Shown piece by piece: positions 31,920 through 41,915 of a stretch of DNA of 64,000 nt. The notes under the pieces are model-generated. The model ran no database searches and was not told the origin of the DNA. It saw only the letters and a program-made list of their open reading frames with translations. A program made the position numbers and the translations under genes. Each line of letters opens with the position of its first letter. Within the stretch, counting starts at the first letter, position 1. The DNA comes from Acanthosepion lycidas (Eukaryota > Mollusca > Cephalopoda > Sepiida > Sepiidae), in contig OZ010573.1 of the NCBI GenBank assembly GCA_963932145.1, positions 27,804,619 to 27,868,618 on the forward strand. The letters run 5' to 3'.

Positions 31920-33178
31920 ATGAAATAAATGGAAGAGAGAAAACAATACAGGAAGGACAATTCTGACTCAAAAAAAAACAAAAATTAAGTATTGGGAAAA
32001 AATTTGAAATATCCAAAGAAAAAAATTATCTAAACAAGGAATCTTTTAATTAAAGAATTTCCAATTCACTTCCTAAATTTGACATTAGCTTTCTCTGGTG
32101 CCTTTTATACTGCTGTGTTTTACAAAAAAAAAAAAAAAAATCCCCCAGAAGACTTTTGTCATCAGAGTTATTTAAAATCTTTTGTCCCCAATCAATTCAC
32201 TGACATTATTCCTTTTTCTATTCATGCATTTTTTTATTTGTTTGTTTCTCCTGAATTCACTTATTTTTATTCTCTTTTTTATATTTCAAAATAAGAAAAA
32301 AAATTATTTTCTTTTTTCATTTTCTTAAAAAAAAAAAAAAAATATTCTTTTTGTGCTTGAAAAGGAAACTAAACTATCTGGGGAAACAAAAATATGGTTG
32401 ACTTCATTTTTTTTTTTCCAGCAAAGATTTCTGTCCTTTGTTTTATCTTTTGCAGTTTTCAGCATTTCTTTAATTTATTTATTGACTGTGAATTCCACTA
32501 CCTTTCTAAAATGGATAATTTATATTGGAAATTGTACAAACATCAAAAATTTAAAAAAAAAAAAATCTGATAAATTGTTTGTAAAATAAAGAAAACTGTT
32601 GCTCACTTTGGAAATAAATCTTTTTAGTGCATATTTATTTCATGTAATTGAATAAATTAAAACAAGCACTTGACATAAAATGCATTTAAAAGCTATGTTT
32701 TTTATTTTCAAAATATATCTGAACTAAAATGTTTGTGAAGAAATAAAAAAATAGTAATAAAATTAAAGTAAGATTTTCAGAAAGAATAAAATGTGTTTAC
32801 AATAATTAAATATCATTTTAAAAAATTCTATTCTAAATATAAAAAAAATTACACTCCAGAATGATTTATTTAAAAGAAAAACTTGCAAAAGACAGCTTAT
32901 TTTCAGTTTGAACAGATATTTTAAAAATTCATGCATATTATTAAAGGTTTTTCTTTTGTGAAAACTATAGAATTATTAAAAAATTGAAAATAATGAATTA
33001 TGTAATTATTTTTAAGTACTTTATTTTATTTTAAAATGAATGATTTTAAAATATAAAATCAAGTCTAGTTTTCTATTTGATCCAAAATGAAAATTAAATG
33101 TATTTTTAAAAATATAATAACATTTTTACAAATATAGTTTCCTTTTTCTCAAGATACAAAATTACTTCAGTTTTTAAA
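31920..33178. other. Very AT-rich sequence, nothing recognised
   Basis: Long A and T runs dominate. The ORFs at 32079-32294 and 32353-32589 (plus) are of low complexity. I see no repeat shared with the rest of the window. Confidence 0.5.
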
Positions 33179-33180
33179 TA

Positions 33181-33530
33181 TTAGGTTAGAACAAAAGAAC
33201 ATAATAAATTAATTTAAAGGACAATATTTTGATATTTGTGTCATTTTGTTCTGCTACCTTTTGCCATCTTTGAGAAGCTTCATGATTCCATCCTCCTAAA
33301 ACTTGGCAACTTTCTGAGTGATGAAATGGTCTAAGTGGTTTTTGCAGGCTTCCAGAGAATTGAAGTTCTTCCCATCAAGATAAATTTTTAGGGATCAAAA
33401 TAAGTAGTAATCTGAAGGTAAAAAGCCAGGTGTAGTAAGACATCCCAGCTAAGTTGTTGTCAAGTCTACAAAAGACATGAGGTCTGGCATTGTCCTGATT
33501 AGTCATTTCTGGATGCTTTCATTTTTCACA
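33181..33530 (-). pseudogene. mariner transposase C-terminus with the MITE-type end
   Basis: TA (33179-33180) is followed by TTAGGTTAGAACAAAAGAAC, a diverged form of the TTAGGTTGGTGCAAAAA ends of the two MITEs here. The minus strand then reads, upstream to downstream, a QDNARPHVF motif (second catalytic Asp), an LQITTYFDP stretch in place of APSDYHLFRSL, and LMGRTSILWKPAKTT-type sequence in place of LNGKNFNSLEDVKNHL. It ends with EDGIMKLLKDGKR, close to the EDGIMKLxEKWQKV end of Hsmar1-like transposases. The N-terminal half is absent. Confidence 0.75.
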
Positions 33531-33539
33531 AATAAAAAT

Positions 33540-34035
33540 AAACAAATAATAACACAGAAACTAAAATTTCACCATCTCTAAAAATAGAAGTATATTCATA
33601 ATTCCTAGGCGATGAAGTTATATTTCGATCAATTCAGAAACCATCCTGATCAGGATGCAAACATCATACTCTTGTGAGCAAATCAGAAACCAGATTTGTT
33701 TCCAACCAGTATATAAGGTCACTGATAGTGAGCCAATCAGAAGTCAAGTGACAGTTTCAAAATAGATCTCTTGATATGTATATAATAACAATTTGGAAAT
33801 GAAACCTAAATCAGAATTGATGAATTAATTTTATCAATTTTCTGATGATATGGTCATCATAAAATACTCAGAGTCAAAATATAACACATGCATGACCCAC
33901 ATATTCTTGCATAGACTCACACAATACTTCTCTTTCCGCCACCTACTAGTGGTCTTTGACATCCACACAGTCCTGCATTGACAATATAACATACATACTT
34001 CCTTCAACCACATTTTAATAAAGACAACTGCTACA

Positions 34036-34072
<37 letters not shown>

Positions 34073-34350
34073 CTCCTGAACACTATCTCTCTCTTATATG
34101 CACTTGGACATTTACATTTGAACTCTTGAATCTCTAACTTATCATTCTATATTTTCTTATATAAAATTTATTTTGTATATATTAAGATTCCGTGCATTTT
34201 CTTTCACTCTTTACACAAGAACATATTGATATATGGTGTGAATGTGATCCATTAATGGTTTTTCCATTAAATCATGAGGCATCATTGTAGTAATTTACAT
34301 ATCCATGTATTTTGAAATGCCTTACAATGATGAGATATTATAGAGTATCT
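33540..34350. other. No recognisable feature except an AT microsatellite
   Basis: An AT run at about 34038-34069 is the only simple repeat. A TATATAAG at about 33712 and nearby CCAATCAG words were noted but are not supported as a promoter. Confidence 0.5.
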
Positions 34351-34354
34351 CTGT

Positions 34355-34560
34355 GATATCCCATGTCACTTATGTGCAAATACCTTTGAGAAAGGTATGA
34401 ATCTACCTCTTCTCCCCAGCTATGGGTTAATTAGTAAGACTTGTATCACTAACCCATTACTATCTCAAAAAAATTTTTTTACAATCTAAAAATATTTTCT
34501 AGCTTTAAATAATCTGCAAAGTGTTGATAAGCTGTAGCAAATGAATCAATCAAATGAAAC
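34355..34560 (+). repeat. SINE 3' fragment, T3 tail
   Basis: AATACCTTTGAGAAAGGTAT, CTCTTCTCCCCAGCTATGGG and TTAATTAGTAAGACTTGTAT are followed by ATATTTTCTAGCTTTAAATA and GTTGATAAGCTGTA. It is the best-kept T3 tail in the window. The heads are missing. Confidence 0.75.
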
Positions 34561-35099
34561 AATTGCAGGCCTAGTAGAATGCAGTCTTCCATATCAAAAC
34601 TTACACTTCTGAACATAGTAAACCACTTATGTTAGCTATGGCACCATTTGTATAAATGGTATATAGTTTTTTGCCATTTGCACACCTTTATTTTTTTTTT
34701 TTTGCTTTCCAGAAATAAATTAACACCAAATTATATATCTCATTTTTATCACATTTTAAGTTTTAAAATAAAAATATTTAAAATTCATAATCCACACACA
34801 AATCATATAGAAAGATACACAGAATATGCATGTCATAAATTTCAGTCTCAGGTAGAATTAAATCATATATTCAAATTCCATCTACTAAAAAATGGTATAA
34901 AATTTTGTTCTAACCATATATATATATGATTAGAAAAATGTGTGTGTGTGTATGCAGTAATCAACCATAATTGATTGGGCACATATTATAAGATTTCCAG
35001 TATATTGATTGCCTGAAACTGTGGTCAGTATCAAACCATGTATGTTGTGTTTGTAGGATGTATAACAGTATCTGGAACAAAAGTGAAGATGATAAAACA

Positions 35100-35235
35100 A
35101 AATCGAAAATTTTTAATCAAAGGCACGTTTTGATAGCGAAAAACTTCACTCTAGTTGAACTGATGAAGCCAAAGAAAACATAAGCTCAACTGTTCTCCAG
35201 TGAAACATGTTTTTGATTAAAAATTTTCCATTTTG
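35100..35235. repeat. Inverted repeat
   Basis: GAAAATTTTTAATCAAAGGC on the left pairs with GTTTTTGATTAAAAATTTTC on the right, around about 90 bp that hold a GAAGCC/GAAAC-type motif. It may be the end of a retroelement or a MITE. Confidence 0.5.
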
Positions 35236-35699
35236 TCTCATCATATTCACATATATATATAGGAGAAATAAAATTGAATTCCTGACACTTGAACTACTTA
35301 ACACTTTGTTGCTGTGAATTACTTAACACCTTGTTGTATGAACTACTAAACACATTGCTGCCATTAGACATGCTCACTGAACTATTACACTCCCAACTTT
35401 TGACAAGAAAATTTTATGATTATCAATTTTGGGTTCAAAAATGACTATGTCTGATCATTTGGTCATAATCAACCTATCAGATTGCAATCAGAGCCACCTT
35501 TTTTCTGCAAAAAATGGAATGAATTCACCAATTCTAGCCAGATGCAAAACAGATCATGGCATAGCTAAACATCTCTTCATCTCAAAGTAACTTTTGAATT
35601 CACAGAACTGTGAAACCTTTAAAGTTACTCTAAATAAATATTCTTAAAGACTCCAGTTGTATTTTCAACTTCTTTCTAATAGATATCTTTGTACATGTG

Positions 35700-36380
35700 G
35701 ATATAAATGAAAAAAAATTGATTTTCTTGTGGCAACATGGATGTAGAACCCAATTCTACTCCTACATTTCTGAATATATATTAAATAAGGCTATAAATTT
35801 AGCTCAGAAATTCATAATTGTAGGTGAAGAAGAGAAGAAAATCATAACCCACTGTTAGAAATCCCTATTGTTTCATAAAAATGAAATATGGACATAAAAA
35901 AGATAAGGACATTGACATCAGAATCGGAAGCTATGATGGTGTGGATATGTCTGAACTAGTAGGAATATTATTTTATTGTGGAAACTATCCTATAAATACA
36001 ATAAAGAAATAGTTGGCCTATATAGTGATGATGGACTAATGATAATAAAAAATAAAAGTAACAGGGTATATGATAAGCACTGTAAAAACTTAAAAGTGTT
36101 TTTTAAACAGTACAGGCACAGAATAGAAGCAGAAACAAACCTTATAGAAGTGAACCATGTAGATGTGAATTTAAATGTATCCACAAGGGGAATACAAACC
36201 AGACAGAATAAAAGAAATTTTGCATTATACATAAGCATTGAGTTTGATCACCCTAATATCATCACAAAACACCTATATAACTCCACAGCATCTAGACAAT
36301 GCATGGGCAACATTTTACAAGCAGTGGACTGCATGATCTGTGGCTCACAACAAGGTGGGCCACACTTCTAAAAAGATTCA
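35700..36380 (+). pseudogene. Reverse-transcriptase fragment with GLYSDDGL box
   Basis: The frame at 35976-36371 reads YNKEIVGLYSDDGLMIIKNK, with YSDD as the polymerase active-site box. It continues RIEAETNLIEVNHVDVNLNV (compare IETNLKVTxFLDVTFNL in the family) and ALYISIEFDHPNIITKHL (compare PLYIxxxSNHPPNIIKQL). Upstream in another frame are KAINLAQKFI and CxKSLLFHKN-like pieces. This protein family is widespread in marine invertebrates. I recall it as a retroelement RT, perhaps allied to Penelope-like elements, but the assignment is unsure. The fragment is broken upstream and truncated downstream. Confidence 0.65.
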
Positions 36381-36389
36381 AAGTCAAAT

Positions 36390-37140
36390 TTAGTAGTAGA
36401 TTCCTCAGCTATTTTTAATACAGAAGACAATATGTGAATGCATATACATTAGAAATGGAAGGAAAATTTTATTTTTTTAGAAAATATTTTTTTTATATTT
36501 AAAATTTGAAGTCTTGATATAATATTTTCACTGATGACAGTGTGATTAAAACATGTCATTGCATGGGATTTATTTCTAATATATTTATTTGGAAATGAAA
36601 ACATTTCTTCTTTAGAAAAAAAAATTCTCATAAACGTTTCCTGTTTCAATAGCAAAAGATGTTTACGCTTCCTTAGTGAAAAATCACAAATGGTTTAAAA
36701 TGCTGACAACATTAGTTTCCCTGAAAGTTTACAAAATTCAAGAAATGCTGTATTTAATCAGTGTTTATGTAGGCAGGCGGTTATGTATGAGAGAGCATGT
36801 GAGTGAACAAGTGAGAATGAAACAAAATAAAATTTTAAGAAATGTTATTTTGCTTATGAAATTAAGCAGGCCATTCAGTAAAACCAAACGAGCTGCATAT
36901 GGCTGCAGGCCGCAATTTGTCCATGACTCATCTAGACTATCAACCAAATCAAAAAATGAAGGAATCTTTCAAAAAACTAAGAGACTAGGTGCTATATCAA
37001 GAAACGCTGGAAAAAAAGCATACAAAAAAAAAAGAACTAAAGTATAGAGAACATCAACAAAACAATAATACAAGTAGAAAAATAATATGGTTTAATCTGC
37101 CATATGGTAAATCAAGAAAGACTAATAGATGCTACCATAG
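36390..37140. other. No recognised gene; one unassigned 123-codon ORF
   Basis: The plus frame at 36676-37047 (Lys/Arg-rich, including YGCRPQFVHDSSRLSTKSKN) is the longest here, but I recognise no domain. It has no obvious start context or flanking gene. It is probably chance or a degraded element. Confidence 0.3.
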
Positions 37141-37149
37141 CATGATATC

Positions 37150-37328
37150 TACTGTCCATATAGTGGCTCAAATTGAGGAATTGGAGAGCCGAGTTCAAAT
37201 TCCAGTCAAATCCATTACATTTACTTATGTGCTAATACCCTTAGGAAAGGTATGAATCCCCTTCTTCTCCCTCCAGCTAGGGGTAAATAGCAGGACAGAC
37301 CGGGTTCTAATCCTTGGATGGCAACTGG

Positions 37329-37361
<33 letters not shown>

Positions 37362-37980
37362 CTGGCCACTCATATTTGAGGATACCTCTCTACTAGGGTG
37401 CTAGCCAATCCCTATTGCACAAGCATGCTAAGGCACATTTGTGTTTATTCAATACCCACAGAGCCAAACTGTGGTTTATACTGTAACTATGCTGAACAGA
37501 ACGTAGTTACAGTTTCTGGGAAAGAGCGTGTTATCCAGCATGATCAACAATTTGAACAAGGCCAGCATGCTCAAGCCCTCGGCCACAATGACTTGTGACT
37601 TTGTGCTAGCACAGCTATCAACAGCATCCAAGGGTTCCGTCTACTCAATTTCACTCACAAGGCTTGAGTCAATCCATGGTATGGTTTTCAGGCAATTTCC
37701 AAAGGCACCACATGCTGGTATCAACCCCTCCATTTCGATAACATCAAGAAGTTTCCTTCCTGACAAATTGAACATGGTGAGATTTGAACACGGGTCTCGT
37801 GGCCAGAATGCGAATGTTCTAACTATTCGGCCATGTGCCCATTAATTGGCAACTGGTCTACCGCAGAAAGAAATGGCAACCCACTGTGAGAGAATATCTG
37901 CCTGTCATGTATCAAAAGATACATACTTGCCTAAGCGTGTATCATGCATGACACATAACTGACTGACTAATGATATCTAA
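37150..37980 (+). repeat. T1 tRNA SINE split by a second SINE
   Basis: The host SINE runs 37150-37331 (GGAATTGGAGAGCCGAGTTC as B-box region, then CCTTAGGAAAGGTATGAATC and GGGTAAATAGCAGGACAGAC). It continues at 37848-37980 (ACCGCAGAAAGAAATGGCAA to ACTGACTGAC). The order is identical to 2205-2515. The interruption is a complete insertion flanked by GGCAACTGGTCT at 37320-37331 and 37848-37859. Confidence 0.85.
37332..37847 (-). repeat. Ceph-type SINE nested in T1 SINE
   Basis: On the minus strand it has an A box (TGGCCGAATAGTTAGAAC, at 37817-37834), a B box (GTTCAAATC, 37781-37789), and a core (CCTGAAAACCATACCATGGA, TTGACTCAAGCCTTGTGAGT, 37635-37692) shared with 863-923. It ends in an AT microsatellite (37332-37361). 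A 12-bp perfect target duplication flanks it. A core shared by otherwise different SINEs is the mark of the Ceph-SINE superfamily described in cephalopods. That attribution is from memory and was not checked by alignment. Confidence 0.85.
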
Positions 37981-38035
37981 TATTCATTTTCTACTATGGC
38001 ATGATATATACCAACTGTTGGGAATGTGAAATATG

Positions 38036-38062
38036 TTAGGGTTAGGGTTAGGGTTAGGGTTA
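38036..38062 (+). repeat. Interstitial telomere-like array (TTAGGG)4
   Basis: Four perfect TTAGGG units (38036-38059) followed by TTA. It lies 60 bp beyond the T1 SINE end. TTAGGG is the telomere repeat of molluscs and vertebrates. At this length it is a typical short interstitial array and not a chromosome end. Confidence 0.9.
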
Positions 38063-38820
38063 AAGGTAGTGAAATGTGAACTGGTTATGTATTAAAATTT
38101 ATTAACAATTTTTATACAAATATAAAAAATTCATCAAATAGTGATTTTAATATTTGTAAACTGATTTGATGTCATTTAACAAACAGTAAACAGGTCATTG
38201 CTTTTACTCAGCATTTTCCAACAATAATGAGTGCATCGTCATTTACGGTAGGTCACAAATGCCTTAGTAGATATCATACTATAGTAACACTGACTAATAG
38301 AGGAAGATTGTTTCTAAAATTAATTAAAAAAACACTGCTATTTCGAAAAAAAATGAAGAAATTATTTAAGAAAATTAACATTAAAATGAGTTGTGCAAAA
38401 AATATCAGAAAAATAATAACAAAAAGCTGAATCTTCACATTTAGGTTTTAACATAAAAAATCTTTGCTCCTCATAAAGAAAGATTGTGTGTGTGTGTAAA
38501 GGGGGCTCTACCTTTTATCTTGATAAGTGAAAATATTTTGTATATTAACAGTTACTATTTGTAACCATTCAGTATAAGACTATAATTTCTCTTTTATTAT
38601 TAGAAACAAATTCAATTGGGACAGTGAATACAAACACAGTTTATAGCCATGCCCAGGGTTGCTGAAAACTGACAAAATGTAAATAATGACAAGCACAAAT
38701 ATTTAATTAACAAACAAAGACTATAAAGTAGCTATTTCTCAGTAATCCATTACATTTTGTTACACTGTAGTATAAGAAATATATTTACTGTAATCATAAC
38801 CAGCTGTGATCCAAGTTTAA
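38063..38820. other. No recognisable feature
   Basis: AT-rich sequence with one short GT run near 38486. No coding signature. Confidence 0.5.
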
Positions 38821-38829
38821 CCTGGCATA

Positions 38830-39095
38830 GATGAGAACCTCAGGATGTATGGATGGTGAAAGAATTATCTGTGTGAAAAGTAGAATCGACAAACCGAGTT
38901 CAAACTTCAGCCTTGTCTGTTATGTTCACTTTCACACCAGCAACAGGTTAAATAGAAGGGTAGACTGGGCTTTCTAGCCTTGGGTGGCAACCAGTCTATG
39001 CGTAAGACAATTTTGTATTCAAAATCACTGAGAAGGCAATGTGAAACCACTTCACTATCTTTCTCATGAAGTTATGGCAAATAACAGATCATAGA
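38830..39095 (+). repeat. tRNA-body SINE, diverged
   Basis: It has CGAGTTCAAACTTCAGCC (B box) and AAATAGAAGGGTAGACTGGG, then TTGGGTGGCAACCAGTCTAT, GAGAAGGCAATGTGAAACCA and CTTTCTCATGAAGTTATGGC. The head and body match the T family. The 3' part differs from both T1 and T3. Confidence 0.65.
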
Positions 39096-39499
39096 AAAGA
39101 ATACATGTAGAGCTATAAATGCTTGAAGGGGTATGGTGGTGTAAAGTAAAAACTGGCTGAAGTACTTATCTTTTTAGATGAGTGCATCAGTTAGTGTGAA
39201 AGTATTTGTTCAGCTCTTTTCTATTTAAAGTTCACTGAAGCCTTTTACTTTTTAATCTGTTTGTATGTATGTATGTATGTATGTATTTTTTTTAACAGAG
39301 GCTGAGAAATGAACAAACACTCAGTCTGCCCTGATAACCATGTTGAATGACAAAGAGAAGTGGTAGGTAAGTCTGTTCAGGTAGGTCAACCGGCCACATC
39401 TGTCCACTCTTCGTTGTAAAATACAGGCAGCCCAGGGAATCTTGAGATAATTGGGAGGGAGGGGAGATATGGAGACTTGTATTGATCTCATATTATTGT

Positions 39500-39511
39500 T
39501 CAGCATGTGAG

Positions 39512-39560
<49 letters not shown>
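39500..39560. repeat. (AT)n microsatellite
   Basis: Uninterrupted AT dinucleotides. A short TGTA repeat lies upstream at 39260-39288. Confidence 0.95.
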
Positions 39561-39561
<1 letters not shown>

Positions 39562-39779
39562 TCATGTATATTGTTTTTTTCTTATCAAGTGACATTTGTG
39601 AAAAGAAAGGTGTCAACACCTGAACAAATGACTGCTCATAAAGCCAGTAAACAGGTGGTTAAAGAGATTTCAGGGCCTCTTTAAAAGAAAAGTTTGTTGA
39701 CAAAACACAATAGTCATAATGGGAAAGGCTGAGGAAGAAAAAGAACAGAGATATCTCATTGTATAAGTTAATTTTTTTT

Positions 39780-39965
39780 AATTCCATGTCCCTTCAGGAG
39801 ATAGGCGATCATAGCTCTCCACGCATTCCTTTTTCATTATTATCTATGACTTATGATTTCTTGAGAATGATAATGGACTAATTTACTGTCGCCTTCTCCA
39901 TGGTTTAGAATTCAGAGTGATCTTTCATTTGGGTACCACTGAAGGCTACAGAGCCCTGTCTATCC
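39780..39965 (-). repeat. T2 SINE 3' half with LINE C-type tail
   Basis: The minus strand reads AAATAACAGGATAGACAGGG, then CATGGAGAAGGCGACAGTAA and ends GCGTGGAGAGCTATGATCGC, CTGAAGGGACATGGAATT. It is the same as 27121-27497, including the tail shared with LINE C. The head is missing. Confidence 0.75.
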
Positions 39966-40150
39966 TGTTATTTAACCTATAATTGGGGAGGAAGCACAGT
40001 GGAATAATAGATAGCAGCCTGTATTAAGGAATTTGAGAACCAAGTTCAAATTCCAGTCGAATTTGTTACATTCACTTATGGAAATGAATCCATCTCTTCT
40101 CACCCCCTGTCACCAGTTATGGGTAAATAGAAGGACAGAGTGGGTCCTAT
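39966..40150 (+). repeat. T-family SINE 5' half, head to head with the previous
   Basis: It has GCACAGTGGAATAATAGATA (A-box region), AAGTTCAAATTCCAGTCGAA (B box) and GTTATGGGTAAATAGAAGGA. It joins the minus-strand SINE at the shared AAATARxAGGAYAGA word, so the pair forms an inverted SINE dimer with both truncated at the junction. A further minus-strand fragment may lie at 40265-40450. Confidence 0.65.
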
Positions 40151-40541
40151 AGTATAACTTTCAATTTAAAACCTGAGTGTCCAAGTATTCCTGGTATCTG
40201 AGAGTAAATCGTACCAGAGTAGCACAAAAACAAAAGCTGTTAAAGGGCAGATGAACTCCCCATAGTCAATGGCCATCCACCCCAACTATGGGTTAAATAT
40301 CCTCACCAAACCCTTAAGACATGTTCAATCAAGGAGGTGTTCATCTAACAGGAGGTAGAAGATCCTGGATTTGGAGTTGATGAGGAGAGAAAAAACAGAT
40401 TAATTCTATTTCCCAAGGGCATTAGTGTGAACAAAATGCAATCTATGAAAGGGTTTTGACTAATAACTTATTAGAATTTAACTGAAAATATATACGCCTC
40501 ATCTTAAACATGAAAAAAGGTGGGTTTACTTTTTTTTTTGC

Positions 40542-40757
40542 ATGAGTTCAATCTTTGTCATAATACTTCTTAAACTGCTGCCAACATTAGTAGAGTGTGA
40601 AGATACAAATTGTGATGGTCAATCAATGCCTGAAAACACTAGTCAAACAAAACCAATGTCAAGGTGTCAGAGAAATGTCTCAGATAATGGGTGTCAGCAT
40701 TTCAACAACATTGAACCATCTCAAGACAATTGGCAAGGTGAACAGTCTTCATAAATC
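40542..40757 (+). CDS. Candidate terminal exon or small secreted peptide (unproven)
   Basis: A 70-codon frame reads MSSIFVIILLKLLPTLVECE and then a polar part with four more cysteines, ending DNWQGEQSS and stop. The first 18 residues look like a signal peptide. Alternatively, the T-run and ACATTAG just before GAGTGTGAAG could be a splice acceptor, so that only the polar part is coding. AATAAA lies downstream at about 40872. Composition is more complex than the other ORFs, and the region is not in a recognised repeat. I do not recognise the protein. A chance ORF is quite possible. Confidence 0.25.
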
Positions 40758-41065
40758 AGTTCCAAACCTTTAGAGTTTTTTCATAAAGGCATAAATAACA
40801 TTATAACTCAATGATAGAAATTTATAGCGGTTCAGGTTTTTTATTTTCACTGTTTAAATACATTAATTCAGGAATAAAACTTGATTCAAAATTGGACATT
40901 ATTTTTTGAACAAACTGATATCAATTATGCCAAGAAGAGAAACTAGCCATAAATACGTTTGCAGAAAAAATAAGTTATAAAATAATAAAAACAGTAAGAT
41001 AATCTCAGGGTGTAAGCATTCACACAAGTACACCTACTGACATGCTTCAAAACTGACTGATTTGT

Positions 41066-41433
41066 TTTTACTTTGCAGGTTATTTAAAGCCAGAAAACAT
41101 TTTTTTAGCGTGTAAGAATTTTTGGGAAGATAATAATGATTTAGTGATACAAGTCTTACTAATTAACCCATAGTTGGGGGAAGAAGTGGTGAATTCCTCT
41201 TTTTGCCAAAGGCATTTGTGTGTAAGTGAATATAATATGGGAAGTGGAACTTAGCTCTTTGATTAATAACTCCGAGGCATTGTCTGTTATATTACCATCA
41301 CATTCAAGCTTACAGCATGTGGCATTCCAATGCGGTCATCTATCATGGTACTGACCAGACTTGACTTGATTTCTTTAGTTCAGTGATCACACAGGCACTG
41401 GTGTTTCAATGTTATGTGGCTGTTTATTCTCAG
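41066..41433 (-). repeat. 5S-tRNA chimeric SINE
   Basis: The tail (TTTGCAGGTTATTTAAAGCC, plus-strand reading), the body (AATTAACCCATAGTTGGGGG) and the tRNA-like part come in the same order as at 18900-19269. A 5S-like head follows at 41310-41433 (GCTTACAGCATGTGGCATTC, TGGTACTGACCAG). The 5S head is more diverged than in the complete copy. Confidence 0.8.
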
Positions 41434-41499
41434 TCAGCATGAAGAGTCAATAACAACACAACTGTAGCAGCTGATATGTGAATTTTAAATCGATCTTAA

Positions 41500-41501
41500 T
41501 T

Positions 41502-41532
<31 letters not shown>

Positions 41533-41535
41533 ATG
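41500..41535. repeat. (AT)n microsatellite
   Basis: AT dinucleotides followed by a short GTGTGTATATGTG stretch. Confidence 0.9.
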
Positions 41536-41729
41536 TGTGTATATGTGTTTTGACCCTGTAGATTCCCAGTAGAGTAAAGAGCCATGACCTTACCATGCTA
41601 GGTGTTGCAGCTGTGGGTTCTATTACATCTTGTTTCGTTTTTCTTTTCTTTTTTATGGAAGTGACATTGTTAACACCACATTATAGATTCAGTCACTTTT
41701 CTACGCGATTGTTTGTCAAACAGAATGAG

Positions 41730-41878
41730 AATGCTCGGGTTGCCCTGCTATTTAACCCATAACTGGGGGAAGAAGAGATGGATTCCTAATTTTTCCTATG
41801 AGTATTTGTGCAAAAGCAAATTTGATCTTGACACAATAATCCTGCTTTTCATGCTGACAATCACCACACTACACATGC

Positions 41879-41913
<35 letters not shown>

Positions 41914-41915
41914 CA
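41730..41915 (-). repeat. SINE body fragment and AT/AG microsatellite
   Basis: CTGCTATTTAACCCATAACT, GGGGGAAGAAGAGATGGATT is the SINE body in reverse. The tRNA-like part is too diverged to place. It ends in AT and AG dinucleotides (41879-41912). Confidence 0.55.

Noticed and set aside
33700-33745. Promoter with TATATAAG and CCAATCAG words
   Set aside because: Such words are frequent in AT-rich DNA, and no gene follows in either direction.
36676-37047. 123-codon basic ORF as a gene
   Set aside because: No recognisable domain, no start or splice context, and Lys/Arg richness is expected from A-rich DNA. I list the region only as unassigned.
37817-37847. tRNA genes, because of A and B boxes here and in other SINEs
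   Set aside because: No cloverleaf with an anticodon arm and paired acceptor stem can be drawn. The boxes belong to SINE promoters.
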